The translations under genes were made by a program, and so were the position numbers. The notes beneath the pieces are model-generated. The model ran no database searches. It was not told the DNA's origin and saw nothing but the letters and a program-made list of their open reading frames with translations. Positions 49,925 to 62,348 of a DNA stretch of 64,000 bases are shown here, piece by piece (position 1 is the first letter of the stretch; each line of letters begins with the position of its first letter). Source of the stretch: Diadema setosum (taxonomy: Eukaryota; Echinodermata; Echinoidea; Diadematoida; Diadematidae); NCBI RefSeq assembly GCF_964275005.1, contig NC_092702.1, forward strand, positions 32,526,726 through 32,590,725, in the 5' to 3' direction.

Positions 49925-50162
49925 TTAGAGTTCAGGATGCGCTGAGGGCGGGGAAAGCCGGTTGCTATGGTGTTGAGACCACGTGTTCTCTTGCTCCTCC
50001 CCCTTCACTGCCTTCTGCTCCTCCCTGTTCGGAGAGCGCACGTCGCTCGAAGGATTGAATTCATTGGTGGTCGCGTCTTTCGCATCGACTACGCCGTGGC
50101 CGACGCCATCTTTTTTGGCTCCGTTTGATTCGCGAAAGATTTTCTCGTGATATCTCATCTGC
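49925..50162 (-). CDS. P4HTM: Gene B last exon: long hydrophilic C-terminal tail
   Basis: The acceptor must be ATGCTTACAAG| (exon from 50162), because only that gives the phase-2 join RQMRYHEKIFRESNGAKKDG. The more obvious CAG four bases later would put TGA in frame. The tail runs 78 residues to TAA at 49925-49927, is rich in Asp, Glu, Lys, Ser and Asn, and is about 30 residues longer than in gene A with no similarity beyond the first dozen residues. Probably disordered. A decoy copy of its 5' part lies at 50244-50313. Confidence 0.82.
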
Positions 50163-53100
50163 CTTGTAAGCATAGTAGATGTATAGAGAATCAAAGAAGA
50201 CAATTACCTAGTTAATCATGGGTTTGGGGGAAAATGGTAACTATCACGTGTATGAAAAGAAATCAGCAAAACACGCAGGTGACTGACACCATTTCTTGTG
50301 GTATCTCATCTGCCTTCTAAGCACGAAGCATCAAAGCATCCTTCTACCCAGTTAATAATGGCTTTGGCAAGATGGTAATGATAACATCAGCAAAACATTG
50401 TTTTACATTTTTGCATGTCAAGGACATCCACTTTTCGATATCATTTTGATCACTGAATGATAAAAGAAGAAAGTACATGTATTTCTACCTTTTTTTTTTT
50501 TTTTTTACTGCCGAAATATAGGCCCTTAGTAAAGCCAACATTAATGCATCAAGAAACAGTTTATTACAATTATAAAACAAAAATGTGGATACTGCAAAAT
50601 CACAATCTTCTCCTTTTTGATTCTTCAAATTATAATGCATATATAAAATACGATATGCGTGAACGGCAATAGATAGAGACTTAAAATTGCTTTTGCAAGG
50701 CATTTAAAAATGCAAAAGCATTCCTTGCCATGATTCTACATGAGCAGAACTGAGTTCGATAAAGATGTTATAAACTTCAGGCATTTTTAATATCATTAAA
50801 GTTTGTGTAATTTTAAAATGTTGAGAGCATTTATATTCAGGCTCTGATTCAGGTTCTGATATTGCTTAACCTACATTTTTGGCGTTTGTTGTTTGAATAA
50901 TTTCAAACCATTTACGAGTGTCAAAACTCTAAAGACCACATGATTATTGAACCATAATTTGATACATTTACATTGTTATGTTAAATTCATCGCTAAGCAG
51001 GTTTGATTTGGGTTGGTTTGGTTTGTTGGTTTTGGTGTGGTTTGGTACTGTTTGGTTTGGCATAACTTGGATTGATTTGGTTCGGCTTGGTTTCGTCTGG
51101 TTTGGTATTGCTTGCTTGGTTGGGTTAGTTGTGGTTGGTTTGGTTTGGTTGCTTGTGTAATAACGAAAATCAGTAGTAACGCGCCCTCAACGCTCACCTC
51201 TCGTACACATCATCCACTAAGATCCAGTTATTGGCAATCCACTTGATACCCTTTGTGACCTCACATCCCCCATGGAGAGAAAACCCGTCCCTATTCCCCA
51301 TCCAGCCTGCAGAAAAGTTGAGATATTGGGGAAAACGTATGCATGAAATTTAAGTATGTCTTCAATATTTCAAGTCCGTCGGTCCATTTTGATAAGCTTC
51401 AGTCCTCTTGCATTGCATGAAAAATCGTTTTTGAGTAAAGGGGTTTTCCTTCGGTAATTCAAAAACAAGAATCTATTCAAAATGTTACGAACAATGTTGC
51501 AAGAACACACAAACGAATCCTACTTTTTTTTTCCAACTTTCCCAGCTGAAATTATCCACAAAGAGCAGATTATCACATGAGTAGTTTGTAACAGGATTGA
51601 ATGAAATTATGATAATGAATAGACTATCATTGGATAGTGGATTTAAGATGCCACTCGGCTAAAAAAAAAACAACAAAAACAAACAAACAAAAACAAAATA
51701 CCAGTAACACAATTTGCAAGCACATCACAAATTTGAATCCAAAAGTTTTGTCGTTAGAGTCGTTTAATGCCGATGAAAAGAAGTCAACGATGAAAAGCGT
51801 TTTGTGATCCCTGCATTTGATTGCCTGAATGATTCAAATTGATTTCCATTTTGTGTTCACCAAAACAAAGAAACAAGTCTAACCGAATTACAATACGTGT
51901 AATTGATAATGATGAACACAGTGATATCAATGTGGTCTTCATGACGAAAATGATAATCAAAACTTATACATTAGAAGCAAAAAATATTGCAGAATAGAAA
52001 TTAGAAAAATGGGAAGACCTAAAATCAAAACCACAGCTTATTTTACTTTGGCGCCGAAAACTGGACGCGAGACAAAGCATGCAAAATGGTTTAGATTAAA
52101 AACTGAAGCCCCGCGGTTATGCATATTGAGATGGGAGGGGAAGAAGAGATGGGGAGGGGAAAGAAGACCGATCGGGAGGATTGGTAAGTAACAGAATGTC
52201 TTTGAAGTAATTCATTCCTGAATTAAATCAATATTGTACGTAGCCTGAATAAAACTTCCCTTGCTTATTCATGATAACGAAGCTGTATAATGATGATGAT
52301 GATGATAATGATGATGATGATGATGATGATAGTTAGAACAATGATAATAATTATCACCATGAGAGATAATCACAATAGATAATCAGGATTTCAGCAATGA
52401 AATAAGAAAAATAAAAAAACCGTCTAGGGTACAGGTTTGAGTACGTCAACGAGTTTGACGTAATCATGGTAATTGTGTGATGTAACAGTTGAATGACCAG
52501 TTTTGCTTTTGTTTTGTTGTGTGTGTGTGTGCCTTTCCGAATCCTTCTTCTCAAACATCAATAACCCACGATAGGAATTTGATGAGAAGTGGGACATCGA
52601 CTAACCTGTGTCGTCATCGACGAGGTGATTGTACCACAGCATTGCTTTGCCCGTTTCGGGCTTCACAGCTAAGTTCCGCCCACAGCTGCTTGACAAATCG
52701 TAGGCATCGTATGACAGGCTACTTATGAACTGCCCATGAAGAAAGATAAAGATATTAAGATAGTAAGGTATATAGAACATATTGATATACACTAACAACA
52801 TATGATAAGGTAATAATGGTAGTCATGGACAATAATAATGATTGCCTTTGACAACGAAGGTAGAATACCGGTAATTATTATGACGGTAATGTCATAATAA
52901 CTGTTGCTAATGTAACTGTTGCTAATACCACGACATTAAATACAAAACGATGACTTAAATGATGGAAATTACCATCATCATAATTGATATACTAAAAAAT
53001 CAAATATATTACAAATATTACTTATTGAGCAAGAGGTAGAAGTCGAAGAAGACAACGACGACGACGAAGATGACGAGGTAGCAAAAGGACAAGATGGTGA

Positions 53101-56100
53101 ATGTGACTATACAATATATGATAATGCTCTGACTTCACAGAAATAGAAAAGAAATCATAAAAGGCGAATAATGTTTTCAGCGTCACCAAATTCTGTCGAT
53201 ATCGACAGCATAACCTTGTTTAGCAGATTATATGTGTAGGGATGGGACAGGGACGGGATTATTCAAGCGGAATGGCTAAATCCAATTCACATGAGACGAA
53301 AAGAAATAGAGTTTGTCTGACATCTACAATGTATATTCCCGTCCTGTGACAACGCCCGCTCTATCATAACTTCCGCTGTTGCAATAAGTCTTCACTTCAC
53401 GAATGCAGTAGTTTTTCCATAAAATTACATATCGAATGTTTATAATCATGTTTTTATTCTAATCTTTGCTTTCTGCAGCCACTAGGCTCCATTCTTAGAA
53501 AGTTCCCCTTGCCTATTTCGTGACGTCATCAATTGTAATAATAGCTGAAAGAAACAAGTACAATTTACATTAATTCATGGGAAACTGCTTGCCACAATCA
53601 GTTGCATCAGTCCACAAAAGCAAAACAGAATTTAAACGACGAAACCGGACTTTACCATTTCTTGCCATACATTAATTCCTGGAAAATTTTCAAAAAACAG
53701 TGACTATGATAACTGAAAGTTCTGACGCGTAGTTCTTTGATAACTGACCTGCAGTTGTGACCTGGTGCAATAGCCAGGGCCAAGGTAAGGAGCATAGCAT
53801 AATATTCCCTGTGATATCCTATGATACCCCAGCTGACTTATCTGTTGATGACGTCACGGAGGGCAAGAAAGCGCTGCTTTGGCGACGGAGCACAGATGGT
53901 GCAGACAAATGAAAAGTAAGTTTGCCTAAAACCCATGCTTACATATTTTGATCAAATAAATCAAAAATTTATGACTTGTGGATCTTTCCACGTCAGCAGA
54001 ACAGTCAACACGAAATTGGATTTAGGGGGGACCTTTAATGATTTTGAGTCATTGCGACAAAAGAAGAAGAAGACAGAAATGACAATAGACAGGAATACGA
54101 TATAAGTTTCAAGTGAGAAGCATCCGTCCCTCTGAAAGAGAACCATGTTGTCATACTACACTATACAACGATAAAGGGATAATTTGTATCAAAACTAAGA
54201 AAGAATGAATGCATGGGTCATATTTCAATAGAAACATATATGATGATAAACATAAACGAATGGAAGGGAAAGCAGGAGAAAAAGACAGACGTGACGTAAT
54301 CAAGCGTTAATTAATCTCAAAACTCCAGCGGCTCTGTTTGGATGATAAGGGCCTATTTATGATCATCCTTACCTCGGTTTGACGCGATTTGAGATTTTGG
54401 TTTTGCTTAGCATTCCTGACAGATATGTATTTTATCATTACCAAGTTGAGTTGAAGGTCACTTCAGATCGAATGGGAGCTAAGGCACTTTAAAAGATGCC
54501 CAACATTACTGGATGCACCTAATTTGATTATGATAATGGAGCGCTGATCAGCTACGAGACATCCCACATGCAATTACGTTGCTCATCACAAGACATAACT
54601 TTTTCAAGAGTGTGCCACTGATCGCACGGAGATTTTAAAACATTCAGGTGGGTCAGGATAATGAGAGGTATGATGTAATTCTCATCAGTTGATGTTCGTC
54701 AGGCAAGGGCGGTAGGGGAACTCTCGCCACCCCGCATCTCGCTGCGAGAGAGAAAGACTCCCTGCTGCAAAATTTGCCGCTGTCATTATTGTAATATCAG
54801 TCTTTGGCAATCTACGCATTGCAGCGATTGCATAATTCTTCCACCTGATGGCCCGAAGGTGGCAAATCCCGTAGATGAAAAGTGCAGGGGCTGCGAAAGG
54901 GGATGGCGGTCTCCTGAAGAGATCCTGACGTGCAGTCCAAGTAAACTATTTATACTGACATATACATGTGTAAACATGGTCAACGTTCAAGTGGAAATTT
55001 GACCGTTTTCATCTTAAGCCGACAGAATGACGTCTTGAGAACTTAATGAAAATCAAAATTAACCTTGATCGCTTCTACCGTAAATCTGATGGCGATTTTA
55101 TAACGAGAACTGCAATACTGCAAAAGTCGCTTGCACATGGCATTTTAAGAACACACTAGGCGTTAAAAAAATCATCTTTCTAATTACACGAATGGTTGGT
55201 GATAGAATGAGCTGATTGAAACCAATTATATTAGCAAAATCACACTCACATTATGAACATTATGAACTTTCAAACTTTCTCTTTTATAAAAGAGAGTGAC
55301 ATCGATCAAAATCGGATCTACGTCAGTTAGATTAGACGATGACGTCATTGCCTAACATTGACCTGTGCAAAAGTTAACTTTTTTTTTAATGAAATAGAAT
55401 GGAAGCAGTCATATATTCTCATCAAAATATTCTAGTGCTATACAGAAACTTAGCAATAGTGGATATTAGTTACTAAATCATTGACTCAACTATTTTCATA
55501 GTTGTATTAATGTTTGTATCAGCAGCAGCCAATGGGACAGCAATTACGTCATGACATCATCGCCTAAATCACTTTGCAGAGATGATATGATCAATATACT
55601 ATAGTTTTTAACACTTTGCCAATTTCCATTTTATGGGGTCCGATCTAACATAAAACGCACACAAAAAAAGACTTGTCCTTTTTTGTTCTCCCAATTTCTT
55701 TTCACATTAGTTGACGTGAACATAGAGTTAAGTACATGCAGTATATTGATGGTATTTCACCTCTTTTGAATTATTTTTCATATCCGCCACCGGAAATGCT
55801 GTTTCTCCTCCTCCTTCAACATCACTGAGATAATAAAGTATTGTTGCATATCTGCACATCAGAAAACAAACAAAGAAAGAAACAATCTATCAATTTATCA
55901 ATCGATCAATCAAGTTATTATTATCATTATTGTTACACTTGTCATTATCATCATTATTGCATTTCTTATTATTGTAACTATTATCATTACTACCACTTCT
56001 GTCGTTATTATCATTATCATTAAACTAATTGTATATTAAAACTATTGACAACACTTTAATGATAGTGATTATCATAATGACAATTTTTATTATCATTATA

Positions 56101-57464
56101 ATTATCATTATTCAAAGTAGCTCATAACTTTGATTATTGCCATTACCCCTATTTGTACACTCGCAATGGTATCGTGGTGTTTTCCGTCACACTTCGTGTT
56201 CTTTGACCTCACTTGACGCGATCCTGGTCATTGCAAAATACATGTCTTTAAATTAGGCAGAGAGCCCCAATTAGCTCAACCAATTCCCTGAAGCTCACCT
56301 CACACACCCCTATATACCAGTATTCAAAACTAGACCGGCAAAGTCATTAGAATCGCGGTCTCATTAATAATAAAGCACGCGCAAAAGGACAAAATGAGGC
56401 GCATGACGCCAAAGTTAACATGACTTCACTTCGGCTTTCTATAGTTCGATATCTAACCTGTCGAAATGAGAGTCCCAATTTGAAAGCAGGAGAACAGTGA
56501 AAAATCTTCGCATTGTCGTCTGTAATTCTGTTTCCTAATGCTCTTTCGTGTTTTTGCTTGTTTGTTTTGCTCTTATCTTTTTTTATCACGCCTCTATTTG
56601 ATCAGAATGAACTTTTGATTCTTAAAATTTACATCAATTAGTCGGTCAGCGTTGAATACCGGACATAACGTGAATACTTTCATTTTTGTCAGTGAATATT
56701 AATAGCGCTGACTGGGGAGAAGTCGTGACGTCGAATGGATTAACTTTCAGGTCTCATTTGATTTGAATTAGAAGAAAATATCCCGGGGGTAATTCCCTCA
56801 AATATCCCGATCAGCAGACCATTCAAGAGAGATGAAACCCGATATGTATTGTCGAAGACTTCGAGGCATAAGACGGGAATCTGAAGGAACGGGGGAGAAA
56901 GAGGAAGAAAGAATGGTATATGCTGGGCATCCTGTAAACCTCGTCGAGAATACCAAGCCCCTTGTACTGTTCTGCAATGGTAAACGGCGGATAGTCGGGT
57001 CTGATCCTCAGGCGCCCCCGTGCCCAAGCGAGAGTTATGATAAATGATGTATATTATTGTGACGACCCCCTTTGGTCCGTCGCGCCGTACGCGAGCGTAA
57101 TGCATTATGCAACTTGGAGAGAGAGAGAGAGAAAGAAAGAAAAGAAATGAAGAAAAAAAAGTGCAGTGTCATCTTGCAGCTCCCGTGTAACATACTGCAT
57201 GTCTCCACCTCATCTAACTTCGGGACGAGTCTACACAGAGCGTCCACGCAGAGCCTTTTGTGTCAAACAAAAAGGCAGTTTGAAAATAGAATGATACAAC
57301 TGGGCATCATCTTCTGCTCACCGATTCGGCTGTAGATGAAAGACGCGTGATGGTTCGTGCTTACTTACACACGCACACACACACACGCACACACACACAC
57401 ATACATACACAAACATCACTGACAAACATACACATAAACATAATCACACACTGACACAAACACA

Positions 57465-57504
<40 letters not shown>

Positions 57505-57990
57505 GAGGCAGCAAGAATGTGACGACGCCAGTAGGAGATCAAGAAAAAGAAGACAATGACGACGAACAAAGGAACGAAAAAGAATAGAAAAAAAAAAGAG
57601 AAGAAGACTGGGGTAGATGAAGGAGAAAGAGAGGAAGAGGCAAATGACGGAAAGGGGCAAAAAAAAAAGACTCCATGAAAAGAAAAGAATAGCAGATAGT
57701 CCTACAGGTTTTCAAATATAGTTTTCCCACAGATTTGTGGACTCGGGAAAGCACAAAACTACTGAATCAATTAGGGAAGCTTCCCCAAAGATATAAATAC
57801 GTGGGTTCAGGGGAATGCATAAAGAAATATTGAAGTGTAAGCGAAGTTCGAGGAAGAAATAAACTTTTCAAAAGTTACACTTTCCTATAGTTTCCATTAA
57901 TTTCGTATGCAGTATATCTATGCGGAAACCAAACAGTGAAAAACCAAACGGTAACCAAATCGTGGTGTTGTGGGAGTAGAATGACACAAT

Positions 57991-58053
<63 letters not shown>

Positions 58054-59083
58054 TACTAAAGTAATATCACATGGATGATAGTAATAATGGTTTTAGCAGA
58101 TGTGGTCGAGTTTTATAGGGCATAGATTGAAAAGAGATCACTAAATATACCATCATCACTCAATTAAGTTATACCTTTTTGTATTTAGATAATAGATATC
58201 AAATCAGCTTACATTTTAATGTGTAAAATCTTGAAATGATTTAAGACTGGGAGTCATTACGGAGGAACAAATGAAACGTGTTATTTGTGGATCTTATTTT
58301 GTGGGCCAGTTCAGAACCAATGCTGAAAAAAAAAAAATGCAAATACATCTTTAAAATCCCCTTGTGAATACCATTTTCTTTATTCTTAAGAATATTGTTA
58401 CTGATTTCCTTTACATCTTTATGTGTGTTGAGCTGCTTTGATTTTTTTTTTTCACATCTTAAAAAGTTTCTTCAAATATGTCTATAATTCGTAATGATTT
58501 GCTTCCTCACGTCCGAAGGGCTCGAGCGACTTTTCTTATTCATCGATCATCAGCTTTAGCAGGGATTCGGATACCAAAAACTGCCTCTGTTGTCTTCCTA
58601 AAGTTATTTTTTTTTTTCTAATCAACGACTGGCTTATCATAATTGTACTCCTGTAGTATAGAATGTTCATAAATTTACGAAAAGATATAGTGACGTCTAC
58701 TTCGACAAGATTACTAAGCTCAAATCAGCCTGAACTAATCAAGATATATTCCAGGTTGATGAGTTCAGAGTGTTTCAGGATTTATTACGTCAGAATATGG
58801 AAAATAATGGGCACACGGATCTAGACAAATTAAAGAAATTTGTAACATTGGAACAAATCATCCAATTCGGTCAAATTGACAGTGAGGTATAATCATTTAC
58901 TGAATCCATTTTTCCTTCTTGATATTAATAGAGAAGAGGAGCACTTCCCAGTATTACATGTTTTGACGTTTTGATGCACACGTGTTTTGTATTATCATTG
59001 TAACCCCTAATGAAGAACTACCCGCCGTATCTTAACGTACAAAGATTATCTTGGTTGTATATAATTCTAATATAATAATAATT

Positions 59084-59131
<48 letters not shown>

Positions 59132-59618
59132 CCTTGACGGATCTTGAGATGCCCTCATCTTCTAGAGTAATTCACAAAATTTACAAGCTATGTTTCTCTT
59201 GTGAATTTCTCTTTTCCACATAGAGTTACAAAATAAAGTTGCATTGCTTACATGTTTAATTTTATCTTAAACACTGTTAAAACAGAGGTGATATTATAAT
59301 TGTATCCATGTTTTGTTGAAACTTATATGATTCAAAGTTCCGTAAATGTATTATACTCGTCGTAAGCGTTATGTATATTGCTATGCATTACTTTATGTTG
59401 AAAAAAAAAATCACTTGAATTGAACTGAATTGAATATTTATATACATGGTATGTATTTATTTATTTATCTATTTATTTTTATTTACATATCCGCTACCGG
59501 CTGCTTCACGCTATGGCGATCTTCAGGCAGACTGACTAATATGCTCTGCTTTACAGCATCGAACACTTTTTATCAATCCTCAACAAACTATATTCCCAAC
59601 GGATATACCCAACGGATG

Positions 59619-59650
<32 letters not shown>

Positions 59651-62311
59651 ACACTTTTTCGATGAAGAAATAACAACAACAGATTTTAAGGGTCTCACCT
59701 GCATAATCGCTCTTTCTCCTCAGGAGATGAATCCAGCACTCTGGCCGTGTGTCCGCACTGTTTGTCAGAGGAGATGGCCGTACTGTCGTAGTGGGCGTGA
59801 TACAGTCCCCCAGGACGGTAGTGAACAACCTGCTCAGGGTGTCATTGAGTTTTGATTTAAAGTTCATAGAAGAGAAGGAGAGAAGACGACGGAGAAGAAG
59901 TATATTAGAAGAAAAAGGATATAATCAAAACAGGAGACAGAAGAGAACGAACAGAATGATTGACAGAAGATTAAAGGGGCATTCCAGACGATTTTCATAA
60001 TTCCACATCCTGCAGTACATAAATCAACAGCTCCATGTATAGATTTGTGGAATTTATTTAGGTCCTTGAGCAGAGATATTAGTACTCTGAAAAAAAAAAA
60101 AACCCACCCAAAACAAATCACATTGAACAAAGATGATGACATAGGAGTCTCACATATCTCAGAAATGTAGCAATGTAATTCCATTACAATACCACGTGCT
60201 TAACAAGTTCATCCGTGTAGAATCTATGCATGTCTTCTTTTGTTCTGCTTCCTTGAGCCCCAACTCATGCATTCTTGTTATGAGGCTGCCATGTCATCAT
60301 CCTTGTTCATTGTGATTCGTTATAAATTTTGAAAACACTTCTGTTCCTCAGCCCAATTCCTACAAATATTCTAAAACTCTGCACCCAGTGTACCCAATTT
60401 ATTGTTGTTCATAATATGTAATATGAAAATCATCCGGAGGTCTCCTTTAACCCTAAAAAGACTGGGCTATTTTGGTAGCTCGAAAGACTGGGGGGGGGGC
60501 CTAAAGGGCCCCCCTTAAGATCTCGGCCGTGGATCGCGCGAACGCCGCGAAAATTTGCACAATGGTAGTGTGCGATGTAATCTACAAGATCGTATATTTA
60601 AATTTTCAAAAATAGTCTTCTTTTATTTTATTTTGATTAATTATGCTAATTTATGCGAGAAATCAGACTCTTTGATCTAAATCAGTAAATAAAGCTCCAA
60701 AAGTGCTCATTTTTGGACTAATTATTCTTTGTGGCATTCTTAGCAAATGTACTTGAAAAAAAAATTCATTATCAAAATTGATTTCATATTCATTTTATTG
60801 TTTTATGAATTTCTTATGTATTTCTTTGTTTTTTCGACCTTTTGTTTTTGTTGTTTTTTTAACAAAATTTGTGGCAGACACTGTATTTCTTTGTTTTTTC
60901 GACCTTTTGTTTTTGTTGTTTTTTTAACAAAATTTGTGGCAGACACTTTTTGAAGCATAATACTCCTAAAACAAATTAATTTTAGCCATTGAGAGTAAAA
61001 ATAAGCATATTTATATGAACCATGTGAAAAAACTCAATTTGCATTGACTTTGTACACAAAATCACATTTTTGAGCCATTTTCGGCCTCACGTGCATGTAC
61101 AAAAAGTTATGTAACTTCAGAACCGTACCCCCGGGCATCACAAATTTGGTGTCAAAATGTGCGGGAAACTCGAAAGAATAAAGTCATAGAGCATCGCGGC
61201 GAGAGCATTGCGTGTTGCAGAGTAATCGCGCGAAATGTCGAGTTCCCCCCCCCCCCCCCCCTCAGTCTTTTTAGGGTTAAGAAGGTCCTTGGGAACTGAT
61301 GGAAGACAAAGAATAATAATGATATTGTGGTGTCATATACACCCTGATATAAGCAATGTACTGTCATCTGCGTTTACATCGCTCTGGTATAGAAGGTCTC
61401 GCCATTATTGCTTACCACAGGTACGCATGCGCACAGCTAGGTCAAGACGGACACAGAGGGCATTGGGCCTGAAGTATTATCTTGGACAGCATGACTGAAC
61501 GGGGAAAGGACCAGCTACGTTGAGCAGGGAAGTGATAGTTTGATTGACCAAAAGCCTTTGCCATCGTTATGTTTTCATATACATATATTTACAAACCTGA
61601 AGACTCTCCGACGAGTGAACAATTTTCCAGTCTAACTTGGTGACGGCGGTAACCCTGAATCAACGGAAAACAATAATTGGGGGAACGATGGTATAACTGT
61701 GACAACCCTGATGATAGTAAAGACATCAATTACCGTTATGAAATTAACTCTTTTGTGTTCTTTGAGTGCCTATTATTACAGAAAATCACCTAACATTGTA
61801 CACACTGTTCAACGTTTCTGACACAGAAAAGATGAATAAGAAAGGACTTTATTAAAACATTCAATCAGAAACGTGATTATTTAGTAACATAATTCGCGAA
61901 CAATAGTAGCAGAAATGGAAATAATTGACAACACTTGCATTTCAGATAAATGATTATTATACCGTATGTCCCCCTCCCCCCCCCCCAAAAAAAAGAAGAA
62001 AAATTACAACGGGACCCTCCGCAATTATAACTTTAGAAATAGTGAATCAATCCAAATACAATTTCAGGGTATGAAACTATAACTAATTGCCCACATCTTA
62101 CAGAAAACCCCATTCGCTTTGCTTCAGTGGTCAAAGAGAAATGAGGAATTTTGTAGAGCATGTCAAGAATCTCTTCTCTCCAAGTTCTGTCTATTGTGTT
62201 ACACATTAATGTGCAGTTCCAAGAGCATTCAAGTGCTAAATTTGGAAGAATCAGACTCATGACACGCTTTACAACGATCCACATTTCTCTGTGACAGCTT
62301 AACCAAATTGA

Positions 62312-62348
<37 letters not shown>

